A DNA stretch of 64,000 bases, from positions 5,208,001 through 5,272,000 of the forward strand of contig NZ_CP027707.1 in assembly GCF_003850345.1 (NCBI RefSeq), read 5' to 3'. Position 1 is the stretch's first letter. The number at the start of each line of letters is the position of its first letter. This document shows positions 34,981 to 43,733 of this stretch, in pieces. Source of the DNA: Pseudomonas chlororaphis subsp. piscium (lineage in GTDB: Bacteria > Pseudomonadota > Gammaproteobacteria > Pseudomonadales > Pseudomonadaceae). Both the position numbers and the translations under genes were made by a program. The notes under the pieces were generated by a model. The model had not been told where the DNA came from. It did no database searches and saw only the letters and a program-made list of their open reading frames with translations.

Positions 34981-36048
34981 ATGAAACAGCTTTTCCTGGC
35001 ATCACTGTTAGGCTCGACCATCGCCATGTGCACCGCCGCCATGGCCGCTGATACCGACTTGAAGACCCTGGAAGCCGCGGCGAAAGCCGAAGGCGCCGTC
35101 AACAGCGTCGGCATGCCCGACGACTGGGCCAACTGGAAAGGGACCTGGGAAGACCTGGCCAAGAACTACGGCCTCAAGCACATCGACACCGACATGAGCT
35201 CGGCCCAGGAGATCGCCAAGTTCGCCGCCGAGAAAGACAACGCCAGTGCGGACATCGGCGACGTCGGCGCGGCCTTCGGCCCGATCGCGGTCAAGCAGGG
35301 CGTGGTCCAGCCTTACAAGCCAAGCACCTGGGCACAGGTCCCGGACTGGGCCAAGGACAAGGACGGCAACTGGGCGCTGGCCTACACCGGCACCATCGCC
35401 TTCATCATCAACAAGAAGCTGCTGCACGGCTCCGAGGCGCCGAAAAGCTGGGCCGACCTGGAGAAAGGCAAATACAAGGTCTCCATCGGCGACGTGAGCA
35501 CCGCGGCCCAGGCTGCCAACGGCGTACTGGCCGCGGCCATCGCCAAGGGCGGCGACGAAAAGAACCTCCAGCCCGCGCTGCTGATGTTCGCCGAGATCGC
35601 CAAGCAAGGCCGCCTGTCGCTGGCCAACCCGACCATCGCCACCATGGAAAAGGGTGAAGTGGAAGTCGGTGTGGTCTGGGACTTCAACGGCCTGAGCTAC
35701 CGCAACAAGATGGTCAACAAGGACGACTACATCGTGCTGATCCCGTCGGACGGCTCGGTGATCTCCGGCTACACCACTATCATCAACAAATACGCCAAGC
35801 ACCCGAACGCGGCCAAGCTGACCCGTGAATACATCTTCAGCGATGCCGGGCAGATCAACCTGGCGCGCGGCAATGCGCGTCCGATCCGCGCCGAGCACCT
35901 GACCCTGCCCGCCGAAGTCCAGGCCAACCTGCTGCCCAACGAGCAGTACAAGAAAGTCACGCCGATCAAGGACGCCGACGCCTGGGAGAAGACCTCCAAG
36001 GCCCTGCCACAGAAATGGCAGGAAGAAGTGATCATCAACATGCAGTAA
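34981..36048 (+). CDS. ABC transporter periplasmic binding protein, type 2 fold
   Basis: The 355-residue protein has a signal peptide ending AAMA-AD and belongs to the large binding-protein class used for Fe(III), polyamines, 2-aminoethylphosphonate and similar ligands. Typical features are the early SVGMPDDWANW, the hinge-like YTGTIAFIINKKLL and the VGVVWDFNGLSYRN motif. No iron-binding Tyr pair can be assigned, so iron is not favoured. It is the first gene of the cluster, and a REP element separates it from the rest. Such spacing often gives more binding protein than permease. Confidence 0.88.
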   Translation: MKQLFLASLLGSTIAMCTAAMAADTDLKTLEAAAKAEGAVNSVGMPDDWANWKGTWEDLAKNYGLKHIDTDMSSAQEIAKFAAEKDNASADIGDVGAAFGPIAVKQGVVQPYKPSTWAQVPDWAKDKDGNWALAYTGTIAFIINKKLLHGSEAPKSWADLEKGKYKVSIGDVSTAAQAANGVLAAAIAKGGDEKNLQPALLMFAEIAKQGRLSLANPTIATMEKGEVEVGVVWDFNGLSYRNKMVNKDDYIVLIPSDGSVISGYTTIINKYAKHPNAAKLTREYIFSDAGQINLARGNARPIRAEHLTLPAEVQANLLPNEQYKKVTPIKDADAWEKTSKALPQKWQEEVIINMQ

Positions 36049-36057
36049 TGCTGCATC

Positions 36058-36144
36058 TGTAGGAGCGAGGCTTGCCCGCGATGCAGGCACTGCGGTCTGT
36101 CTTAAACCGCAGTGAAGCCATCGCGGGCAAGCTCCGCTCCTACA
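36058..36144. repeat. REP-type inverted repeat inside the importer operon
   Basis: TGTAGGAGCGAGGCTTGCCCGCGAT and its complement flank a small inner hairpin (TGCGGT/ACCGCA). It lies between the binding-protein gene and the phosphodiesterase gene and may stabilise the upstream mRNA. Confidence 0.85.
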
Positions 36145-36175
36145 GGGCTGTTCTGCCTTGCGGAGTCCTCGCCCC

Positions 36176-36982
36176 ATGTCACACAACGTCATCCTTGTCG
36201 TGCTCGACGGCCTCAACCACGAGGTCGCCCGCCATGCCATGGGACACCTTCAGGCCTATGTCGGCGCAGGACGCGCAGCGCTGTACAAGCTGGAATGTGA
36301 ACTACCGGCCCTGTCCCGACCGCTCTACGAATGCATCCTGACCGGGGTGCCGCCGCTGGACAGCGGCATCGTGCACAACAACGTCTCGCGCCTGTCCAAC
36401 CAGCGCAGCATTTTCCACTATGCCAGCGCCGCCGGGCTCAGTACCGCCGCCGCGGCCTATCACTGGATCAGCGAGCTGTACAACCGCTCGCCGTTCGAGC
36501 CGGCCCGGGACCGGCATACCGACAACAAGAAGCTGCCGATCCAGCACGGGCACTTCTACTGGAACGACCACTACCCCGATTCCCATCTGTTCGCCGATGC
36601 CGAACACCTGCGGCTACGCCATGCGCCGAACTTTCTGCTGGTGCACCCGATGAACATCGACGACGCCGGGCACAAGCACGGCCTCGACACCCCGCAGTAC
36701 CGCAACAGCGCACGCACGGCCGACATCATCCTCGCCGACTATCTGCAAGGCTGGCTCGACGCCGGCTACCAGGTGCTGGTGACGGCCGACCATGGCATGA
36801 ACAACGACCGCTCGCACAACGGCCTGCTGCCCGAGGAACGGGAAGTGCCGCTGTTCGTCCTCGGCGATGCGTTCAGCTTCAGCCCTGTCGCCACGCCGGA
36901 TCAGACCGAGCTGTGCGGCACCATCTGCGAATTGCTCGGCGTGCCCCACGACAAACCTGTATGCCGGGAGTTGCTGAAGTGA
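36176..36982 (+). CDS. Cytoplasmic alkaline-phosphatase-superfamily hydrolase (type I phosphodiesterase class)
   Basis: This 268-residue protein has the metal-site pattern of the nucleotide pyrophosphatase/phosphonoacetate hydrolase group. An N-terminal Asp is in LVVLDGLNHE, a Ser/Thr nucleophile region is in ALSRPLYECILTGVPPLDSGI, and DDAGHKHG and TADHGMNN supply the Asp and His ligands. No signal peptide is present, so it acts in the cytoplasm on an imported substrate. It is placed between the binding-protein and permease genes and overlaps the first permease gene by four bases (GTGA), which ties it to the importer. The substrate is unknown. Confidence 0.88.
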   Translation: MSHNVILVVLDGLNHEVARHAMGHLQAYVGAGRAALYKLECELPALSRPLYECILTGVPPLDSGIVHNNVSRLSNQRSIFHYASAAGLSTAAAAYHWISELYNRSPFEPARDRHTDNKKLPIQHGHFYWNDHYPDSHLFADAEHLRLRHAPNFLLVHPMNIDDAGHKHGLDTPQYRNSARTADIILADYLQGWLDAGYQVLVTADHGMNNDRSHNGLLPEEREVPLFVLGDAFSFSPVATPDQTELCGTICELLGVPHDKPVCRELLK

Positions 36983-37824
36983 ATGCATTCACCCGCGGCA
37001 AATGGCTGGCGATCCTGTGCCTCTTGCCCTTTGCCCTGTTCTTCATCGTGTTCCAGATCGCCCCGCTGCTCTGGGTGCTGGTCAACAGCCTGCAATCGGA
37101 AGAGTTCGGCTGGGGCCTGGCCAACTTCAACAAGATCTTCAGTTCCAGGTTCTATCTGCAGGCCATCCAGTACAGCCTGGAGATCAGCTTCTGGTCGAGC
37201 CTGTTCGGTATCGTCATCGCGATACTCGGCAGCTACTCGCTGCGCCGGGTCGACTCGAAGCTGCGCAACTTCGTCAACGCCTTCGCCAACATGACCAGCA
37301 ACTTCGCCGGCGTGCCCCTGGCGTTCGCCTTCATCATCCTGCTGGGCTTCAACGGCAGCATCACCATCATGCTCAAGCAGGCGGGGATCATTCAGGACTT
37401 CAACCTGTACTCCAAGACCGGCCTGATCATCCTCTACACCTACTTCCAGATCCCCCTGGGCGTGCTGCTGCTCTACCCGGCCTTCGACGCCCTGCGTGAA
37501 GACTGGCGCGAATCCGCGGCATTGCTCGGCGCCAGTGGCTGGCAGTTCTGGCGCTACATAGGCCTGCCGGTGCTGACCCCGGCGCTGCTGGGGACCTTCG
37601 TGATCCTGCTGGCCAATGCCCTGGGCGCCTATGCCACGGTCTATGCGCTGACCACCGGCAACTTCAACGTGCTGCCGATCCGCATCGCCGCCATGGTTTC
37701 CGGCGACATCTCCCTGGACCCGAACATGGCCAGCGCCCTGGCCGTGGTCCTGGTGGCGCTGATGACCCTGGTGACCATCGTCCATCAGCTGCTGTTGAAG
37801 AGGAGCTACCATGTCTCGCGCTGA
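36979..37824 (+). CDS. ABC transporter permease 1
   Basis: The 281-residue protein has six predicted helices and the permease EAA loop (EDWRESAALLGASGWQFWRYIGLPVLTPAL, about residues 173-203). It belongs to the PotB/CysT-like binding-protein-dependent permeases. GTG 36979 overlaps the preceding stop, so translation is coupled. It works with the second permease, the ATPase and the binding protein. Confidence 0.93.
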   Translation: MNAFTRGKWLAILCLLPFALFFIVFQIAPLLWVLVNSLQSEEFGWGLANFNKIFSSRFYLQAIQYSLEISFWSSLFGIVIAILGSYSLRRVDSKLRNFVNAFANMTSNFAGVPLAFAFIILLGFNGSITIMLKQAGIIQDFNLYSKTGLIILYTYFQIPLGVLLLYPAFDALREDWRESAALLGASGWQFWRYIGLPVLTPALLGTFVILLANALGAYATVYALTTGNFNVLPIRIAAMVSGDISLDPNMASALAVVLVALMTLVTIVHQLLLKRSYHVSR

Positions 37825-38611
37825 ACCTGGCTCCGCTGCCCTCTATCACCGAATCGTGGTGTACCTGCTGTTCGCCATCCTCCTGCTGCCGCTGGCCGGG
37901 ACCCTGATCTACTCCATCGCCAGCAGCTGGTCGGCGACCATCCTGCCCAGCGGCTTTACCTTCAAGTGGTACATCCAGCTGTGGAGCGACCCGCGCTTCC
38001 TGAGTGCCTTCGGCCAGTCGCTGCTGGTCTGCGTCGGTGCCCTGATCCTGTCGGTGGTGCTGATCCTGCCGCTGCTGTTCGTGGTGCACTACCACTTCCC
38101 GCGGCTCGACGCGCTGATGAACATCCTGATCCTGTTGCCGTTCGCGGTGCCGCCGGTGGTGTCCTCGGTGGGCCTGCTGCAACTCTATGGTTCAGGACCC
38201 TTCGCCATGGTCGGCACGCCGTGGATCCTCGTCGGCTGCTACTTCACCGTGGCCCTGCCCTTCATGTACCGGGCGATCACCAACAACCTGCAGGCGATCA
38301 ACCTGCGCGACCTGATGGACGCCGCCCAGCTGCTGGGCGCCAGCACCTGGCAGGCGGCCTTCCTGGTGGTGCTGCCGAACCTGCGCAAGGGCCTGATGGT
38401 GGCCCTGCTGCTGTCGTTCTCGTTCCTGTTCGGCGAGTTCGTGTTCGCCAACATCCTGGTGGGCACCCGCTACGAAACCCTGCAGGTCTACCTGAACAAC
38501 ATGCGCAACAGCAGCGGCCACTTCACCAGCGCGCTGGTGATTTCCTACTTCTTCTTTGTGCTGGTTCTGACCTGGGCCGCCAACATCTTGAACAAGGACA
38601 AAAGCCAATGA
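37811..38611 (+). CDS. ABC transporter permease 2
   Basis: The 266-residue partner permease (PotC-like) has the EAA loop LRDLMDAAQLLGASTWQAAFLVVLPNLRKG (about residues 166-195) and six helices. It overlaps permease 1 by 14 bases and the ATPase gene by four, so the three are translated as a unit. Confidence 0.93.
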   Translation: MSRAEPGSAALYHRIVVYLLFAILLLPLAGTLIYSIASSWSATILPSGFTFKWYIQLWSDPRFLSAFGQSLLVCVGALILSVVLILPLLFVVHYHFPRLDALMNILILLPFAVPPVVSSVGLLQLYGSGPFAMVGTPWILVGCYFTVALPFMYRAITNNLQAINLRDLMDAAQLLGASTWQAAFLVVLPNLRKGLMVALLLSFSFLFGEFVFANILVGTRYETLQVYLNNMRNSSGHFTSALVISYFFFVLVLTWAANILNKDKSQ

Positions 38612-39612
38612 GCTTCGTCAGCGTCCAACACCTGCAGAAAAGCTACTCTCCATCAGGGCATGTTGGCACCCCGGTGTTCAGCGACATCAACTGCGAAATC
38701 CACAAGGGCGAATTCGTCACCCTGCTCGGCCCGTCCGGCTGCGGCAAGTCCACCCTGCTGCGCTGCATCGCCGGCCTGACTCCGGTGGACGCCGGCAAGA
38801 TCCTCCTCGACGGCCACGACATAGTGCCCCTGAGCCCGCAGAAACGCGGGATCGGCATGGTGTTCCAGAGCTATGCGCTGTTCCCCAACATGACTGTGGA
38901 GCAGAACGTGGCCTTCGGCCTGCGCATGCAGAAGGTCAACACCGACGAGAGCCGCAAGCGCGTGCTCGAAGTCCTGCGCCTGGTGGAACTGCACGACTTC
39001 GCCAGCCGCTATCCCCATCAACTGTCCGGGGGCCAGTGCCAGCGCGTGGCCCTGGCCCGCTCGCTGGTGACCCGTCCGCGCCTGTTGCTGCTGGACGAGC
39101 CGCTGTCGGCGCTGGACGCACGGATCCGCAAGCACCTGCGCGAGCAGATCCGGCAGATCCAGCGCGAACTGGGGCTGACCACGATTTTCGTCACCCATGA
39201 CCAGGAAGAAGCCCTGACCATGTCGGACCGCATCTTCCTGATGAACCAGGGCAAGATCGTCCAGAGCGGCGACGCCGAGACGCTCTACACCGCACCGGTG
39301 GATGTGTTCGCCGCTGGCTTCATCGGCAACTACAACCTGCTGGACGCCGAAAGCGCCAGCAAGCTGCTGCAGCGGCCGATCAACGGGCGTATCGCGATTC
39401 GCCCCGAAGCCATCGAACTGCGCAAGGACGGCGAACCCGACGCGCGGATCCGCAGCCACAGCCTGCTGGGCAACGTGATCCGCTACCGGGTCGAAGCCCG
39501 TGGCGTGGAACTGGTGGTGGATGTGTTGAACCGCTCGCCGGACGACCTGCACCCCGACGGTCAACGCCTGGCACTATCCATCGATCCCACGGCCCTCTGT
39601 GAGGTAGCCTGA
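38608..39612 (+). CDS. ABC transporter ATP-binding protein
   Basis: The 334-residue ATPase has Walker A GPSGCGKST (about 44-52), the Q-loop VFQSYALFP, the signature LSGGQCQRVALARSL, Walker B LLLLDEPLSALDA, and the switch His in FVTHDQEE. A C-terminal TOBE-like domain begins near residue 255 (NYNLLDAESASKLLQRPINGRIAIRPEAIEL). It resembles PotA-class ATPases. The ATGA overlap couples it to permease 2. Confidence 0.95.
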   Translation: MSFVSVQHLQKSYSPSGHVGTPVFSDINCEIHKGEFVTLLGPSGCGKSTLLRCIAGLTPVDAGKILLDGHDIVPLSPQKRGIGMVFQSYALFPNMTVEQNVAFGLRMQKVNTDESRKRVLEVLRLVELHDFASRYPHQLSGGQCQRVALARSLVTRPRLLLLDEPLSALDARIRKHLREQIRQIQRELGLTTIFVTHDQEEALTMSDRIFLMNQGKIVQSGDAETLYTAPVDVFAAGFIGNYNLLDAESASKLLQRPINGRIAIRPEAIELRKDGEPDARIRSHSLLGNVIRYRVEARGVELVVDVLNRSPDDLHPDGQRLALSIDPTALCEVA

Positions 39613-39649
39613 TGACTTTGACGCAGACGATTAAGAGAGAGCGGTACTA

Positions 39650-40303
39650 ATGGCCCTGGCAATTTTTGATCTGGACGAGACCCTGATCCACGGCGACTGC
39701 GCCACCCTCTGGAGCGAACAGATGGGGCGCCTGGGCTGGGTCGACAGCGAGTCTTTCATGCGCCGCAACAATGAGCTGATGGACGCCTACAGCCACGGCA
39801 AGCTGGCCATGGAGGAGTTCATGGCCTTCAGCCTGGAGCCGATGGCCGGCCGTACCCCGGAAGAGGTCGGGCACCTGGTCGGCCCCTGGGTCGAGGACGT
39901 GATCGAGCCGATCATTTTCAGCGACGCCTGCAAGGCCATCGCCGCGCACCGCAAGGCCGGCGACCGGATCCTGGTGATCTCGGCCTCGGGCACCCATCTG
40001 GTCCAGCCCATTGCCGAACGCCTGGGCATCGACGAAGTCCTGGGGATCGAGCTGGAGGTGCTGCACGGGGTCTACAGCGGCAATACCCTGGGCACCCTGA
40101 CCTACCGCGAAGGCAAGGTCACCCGCCTGCTGGAATGGCTGGATGCCGAAGAAGAAAACCTCGAAGGCGCGAGCTTCTATTCCGATTCGCGCAACGACCT
40201 GCCGCTGCTGCTGAAGGTCGACTACCCGCACGTGGTCAACCCGGACCCGGTGCTGCGCGAACACGCGGAAAAGGCCGGCTGGCCGATCCACCACTGGAAA
40301 TAA
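39650..40303 (+). CDS. HAD-IB phosphatase (SerB-like)
   Basis: This 217-residue HAD hydrolase has motif I FDLDETL (nucleophile Asp7), motif II ISASGT (about residues 106-111), the Lys in REGKVTRL, and motif IV SDSRNDLPLL. The helical cap between motif I and II is of the C1 (phosphoserine phosphatase) type. It follows the ATPase gene by 37 bases and probably belongs to the same operon. With the phosphodiesterase it suggests stepwise release of phosphate from an imported ester: first a diester cut, then a monoester. Confidence 0.9.
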   Translation: MALAIFDLDETLIHGDCATLWSEQMGRLGWVDSESFMRRNNELMDAYSHGKLAMEEFMAFSLEPMAGRTPEEVGHLVGPWVEDVIEPIIFSDACKAIAAHRKAGDRILVISASGTHLVQPIAERLGIDEVLGIELEVLHGVYSGNTLGTLTYREGKVTRLLEWLDAEEENLEGASFYSDSRNDLPLLLKVDYPHVVNPDPVLREHAEKAGWPIHHWK

Positions 40304-40309
40304 ACGCCT

Positions 40310-40412
40310 CTGTAGCCGCTGCCGAAGGCTGCGATCGCCCACAACGTGGGCGCAAGATCTGAAGATCGCCGAAGCCCTTCGGGCTTATCGCAGCCTGCGG
40401 CAGCGGCTACAG
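40310..40412. repeat. Long inverted repeat (second REP-like family)
   Basis: CTGTAGCCGCTGCCG and CGGCAGCGGCTACAG are perfect complements at the ends of a 103-base element, with further pairing inside (AAGCCCTTCGGGCTT). It lies between convergent genes and resembles the element at 9864. Confidence 0.85.
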
Positions 40413-40414
40413 GA

Positions 40415-41377
40415 TCAGATCAACGTCTCGTCGATCAGCAGCACCAGCTTGCCCGACACCTGGTTGGTCGCCAGCTCGGCAAAGGCCGCTTCGGCGTCCT
40501 TGATCGGGAAGGTCATGGCCAACTGCGGGCTCAAGCGCCCTTCGGCGAACAGCGGCCAGACATGCTGGCTGAGGTCGCTGAACAGATCGGCCTTGAACTG
40601 CTCGTTGCGGCTGCGCAGGGTCGAACCCAGCAACTGAATGCGCTTGCCGAGGATCTGCGCCAGGTCCAACTGGGCCTCGCGCCCGCCCATCAGCCCGATC
40701 AGCACCCAGCGCCCGTCCAGGGCCAGCAGCTTGACGTTGTGCGCGGCATAGTTGGCGCCGACCGGATCCAGGATCACATCGAACGGCCCGAAATCCCGCA
40801 GCCCTTCCAGGCCGTCGGTGCGCACCACGCCGCCCTGGGCGCCCAGCGCTTCACAGTAGGCCAGGCGGTCGGCGGAACCGACGCTGACCCAGCACGGGTT
40901 GCCAAACGCCTTGCACAACTGGATCGCCGCCGAACCGACGCCACTGGCGCCAGCGTGCAGCAGGACCTTTTCCCCCGGTTTGAGGGCCGCCAGCTGGAAC
41001 AGGTTCAGCCAGGCGGTGCTGTACACCTCAGGCAACGCCGCCGCTTCCGCCAGGGACAGCCCTTCCGGCACCGGCAGGACATGACGGGCATCGACCACCA
41101 CTTCCTCGGCCATGCCACCACCGGCCAGCAGCGCGCAGACCCGATCGCCGACCTGCCACGCAGAGCCCGGGCCGACCTCGCTGATCACGCCCGAGCACTC
41201 CAGCCCCAGCACCTTGCTGGCGCCCGGTGGCGGTGGATAGAGCCCGGCCCGTTGCAACAGGTCGGCCCGGTTCAGTCCCGCAGCTGCCACGCGGATTCGC
41301 ACTTGTCCTACGTCGCACGTCGGACTCGGCTCTTCAACCCACTCCACATGACCTTCAACGCCTTGCAATGCTTTCAC
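40415..41377 (-). CDS. Quinone oxidoreductase-like protein (PIG3 type)
   Basis: This 320-residue medium-chain reductase lacks the zinc ligands. It has the NAD(P)H-binding motif HAGASGVGSAAIQL (about 139-152), the GLNRADLLQRAGLYPPPPGAS entry that marks the PIG3 subgroup, and PEVYSTAWLNLF. It probably reduces quinones with NADPH. It is convergent with the HAD gene across the repeat and divergent from prc. Confidence 0.93.
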   Translation of the reverse strand: MKALQGVEGHVEWVEEPSPTCDVGQVRIRVAAAGLNRADLLQRAGLYPPPPGASKVLGLECSGVISEVGPGSAWQVGDRVCALLAGGGMAEEVVVDARHVLPVPEGLSLAEAAALPEVYSTAWLNLFQLAALKPGEKVLLHAGASGVGSAAIQLCKAFGNPCWVSVGSADRLAYCEALGAQGGVVRTDGLEGLRDFGPFDVILDPVGANYAAHNVKLLALDGRWVLIGLMGGREAQLDLAQILGKRIQLLGSTLRSRNEQFKADLFSDLSQHVWPLFAEGRLSPQLAMTFPIKDAEAAFAELATNQVSGKLVLLIDETLI

Positions 41378-41482
41378 AGTGCCTCCATAGTGAGTCTGGA
41401 CTGAGCCCGGAGCTGTAGCACCGGGCTTTTTGCATTATGCGACCGGTCCTTGTGGAACCGGCGACTTCAAAGACGGCCTAAT

Positions 41483-43600
41483 ATGCGTTATCAATTGCCC
41501 CCGCGTCGAATCAGCATGAAGCATTTGTTCCCCAGCACCGCCCTCGCTCTTTTCATTGGTCTCGGTCTGCTGCCGATGTCGACCAATACGTTCGCAGCCA
41601 ATAGCTGGGACAAACTTCAGCCGGATCGCGACGAGGTAATTGCCAGCCTCAATGTCGTCGAGCTGCTCAAGCGTCATCATTACAGCAAGCCACCGCTGGA
41701 CGACGCGCGCTCGGCGATCATCTATGACAGCTACCTGAAGCTGCTGGACCCGTCGCGCAGCTACTTCATGGCCAGCGACATCGCGGAATTCGACAAGTGG
41801 AAAACCCAGTTCGACGACTTCCTGAAGAGCGGTGACCTGAACGCCGGCTTCATCATCTACAAACGCTACCTGGACCGCGTCAAGGCGCGCCTGGACTTTG
41901 CCCTGGCCGAACTGGGCAAAGGCGTCGACAAATTCGACTTCACCACCAAGGAATCCTTGCTGATCGATCGCAAGGACGCCCCTTGGCTCAAGACCACCGC
42001 GGAGCTCGACGACCTGTGGCGCAAACGCGTCAAGGACGAAGTCCTGCGCATGAAGATCGCTGGCAAGGAACCCAAGCAGATTCAGGAAACGCTGACCAAG
42101 CGCTACAAGAATCAGCTCGCCCGCCTGGACCAGACCCGCGCCGAAGATATCTTCCAGGCGTACATCAACACCTTCGCCATGTCCTACGACCCGCACACCA
42201 ACTATCTGTCGCCGGATAACGCGGAGAACTTCGACATCAACATGAGCCTGTCGCTGGAAGGCATCGGCGCCGTGTTGCAGAGCGACAACGACCAGGTCAA
42301 GGTCGTGCGCCTGGTGCCGGCCGGCCCGGCGGACAAGACCAAGCAGGTGGCACCGGCGGACAAGATCATCGGCGTAGCCCAGGGCGACAAGGAAATGGTC
42401 GACGTGGTCGGCTGGCGCCTGGACGAAGTGGTCAAGCTGATCCGCGGTCCGAAAGGCTCGGTGGTGCGCCTGGAAATCATCCCGGCGAGCAACGCGCCGA
42501 ACGACCAGACCAGCAAGATCGTCTCCATCACCCGCGAAGCGGTGAAGCTGGAGGAGCAGGCGGCGAAGAAGTCGATCCTCAACCTCAAGCAGGATGGCAA
42601 GGACTACAAGCTCGGGGTGATCGAGATCCCGGCCTTCTACCTGGACTTCAAGGCCTTCCGTGCAGGCGATCCGGACTACAAGAGCACCACCCGCGACGTG
42701 AAGAAGCTGCTGACCGAGTTGCAGAAAGACAAGGTCGACGGCGTGGTCATCGACCTGCGCAACAACGGCGGCGGCTCCCTGCAGGAAGCCACCGAGCTGA
42801 CCAGCCTGTTCATCGACAAGGGCCCTACCGTGCTGGTGCGTAACGCCGACGGCCGGGTCGACGTGCTCGAAGATGAAAACCCTGGCGCCTTCTACAAAGG
42901 GCCGATGGCGCTGCTGGTCAACCGTCTCTCGGCTTCGGCCTCGGAGATTTTCGCCGGTGCGATGCAGGACTATCACCGCGCGCTGATCATCGGTGGCCAG
43001 ACCTTCGGCAAAGGCACCGTGCAGACCATCCAGCCGCTCAACCACGGCGAGCTGAAACTGACCCTGGCTAAGTTCTACCGGGTTTCCGGGCAGAGCACCC
43101 AGCATCAGGGCGTACTGCCGGACATCGATTACCCGTCGATCATCGACACCAAGGAAATCGGCGAAAGCGCCCTGCCCGAAGCCATGCCGTGGGACACCAT
43201 TCGCCCGGCCATCAAGCCGGCGGTGGATCCGTTCAAGCCGTTCCTCACGCAACTGAAATCCGAGCATGACGCGCGCTCGGCCAAGGACGCCGAGTTCGTC
43301 TTCATCCGCGACAAGCTGGCCCTGGCCAAGAAGCTGATGGCGGAAAAAACCGTCAGCCTCAACGAAGCCGAACGTCGGGCGCAGCACGCCGACATCGAGG
43401 CCAAGCAACTGGCGCTGGAAAACATCCGCCGCAAGGCCAAGGGTGAAGAGCCGCTCAAGGAGCTGAAGAAAGAAGACGAGGACGCCATCGCGGCCGCCGA
43501 TCCGGACAAGACCAAGCCGGAAGACGATGCTTATCTGAGCGAAACCGGGCGAATCCTCCTCGATTACCTGAAGCTCAACACTGCGGTAGCCAAGCACTGA
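41483..43600 (+). CDS. prc: Carboxy-terminal processing protease (tail-specific)
   Basis: Prc is a periplasmic protease that recognises C-terminal tails and, in P. aeruginosa, affects alginate control through MucA. The 705-residue protein has a signal sequence (MKHLFPSTALALFIGLGLLPMSTNTFAA), a PDZ domain around residues 240-330, and the Ser-Lys dyad region LSASASEIFAG ... TFGKGTVQ. A C-terminal charged domain follows. ATG 41483 adds 11 residues before the signal peptide; ATG 41516 is an equally possible start. Confidence 0.96.
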   Translation: MRYQLPPRRISMKHLFPSTALALFIGLGLLPMSTNTFAANSWDKLQPDRDEVIASLNVVELLKRHHYSKPPLDDARSAIIYDSYLKLLDPSRSYFMASDIAEFDKWKTQFDDFLKSGDLNAGFIIYKRYLDRVKARLDFALAELGKGVDKFDFTTKESLLIDRKDAPWLKTTAELDDLWRKRVKDEVLRMKIAGKEPKQIQETLTKRYKNQLARLDQTRAEDIFQAYINTFAMSYDPHTNYLSPDNAENFDINMSLSLEGIGAVLQSDNDQVKVVRLVPAGPADKTKQVAPADKIIGVAQGDKEMVDVVGWRLDEVVKLIRGPKGSVVRLEIIPASNAPNDQTSKIVSITREAVKLEEQAAKKSILNLKQDGKDYKLGVIEIPAFYLDFKAFRAGDPDYKSTTRDVKKLLTELQKDKVDGVVIDLRNNGGGSLQEATELTSLFIDKGPTVLVRNADGRVDVLEDENPGAFYKGPMALLVNRLSASASEIFAGAMQDYHRALIIGGQTFGKGTVQTIQPLNHGELKLTLAKFYRVSGQSTQHQGVLPDIDYPSIIDTKEIGESALPEAMPWDTIRPAIKPAVDPFKPFLTQLKSEHDARSAKDAEFVFIRDKLALAKKLMAEKTVSLNEAERRAQHADIEAKQLALENIRRKAKGEEPLKELKKEDEDAIAAADPDKTKPEDDAYLSETGRILLDYLKLNTAVAKH

Positions 43601-43670
43601 GATGATGGCAATTTAATGCTGACGCTCCTCGGAGCGTCATCAAACAGTCATCATTCTGTCGTGAAATAAA

Positions 43671-43717
43671 GGACCGGGCGCTGCTCTTGAATCAAGGGCG
43701 CGCCCGGTCCTTTTTTT
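43671..43717 (+). terminator. Rho-independent terminator after prc
   Basis: GGACCGGGCG/CGCCCGGTCC with a 20-base loop is followed by seven T residues. A second hairpin (TGACGCTCC/GGAGCGTCA, 43620-43639) lies just before it. Confidence 0.88.
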
Positions 43718-43733
43718 ATCGACAGAGATCGCC

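Noticed and set aside
34981..36048. Iron(III)-binding protein
   Set aside because: The fold is related, but no conserved Tyr pair for iron could be assigned, and the neighbours are phosphoester hydrolases.
41435..43597. 720-codon antisense frame over prc
   Set aside because: Mirrors the prc gene almost exactly and lacks any recognisable motif or start signal.
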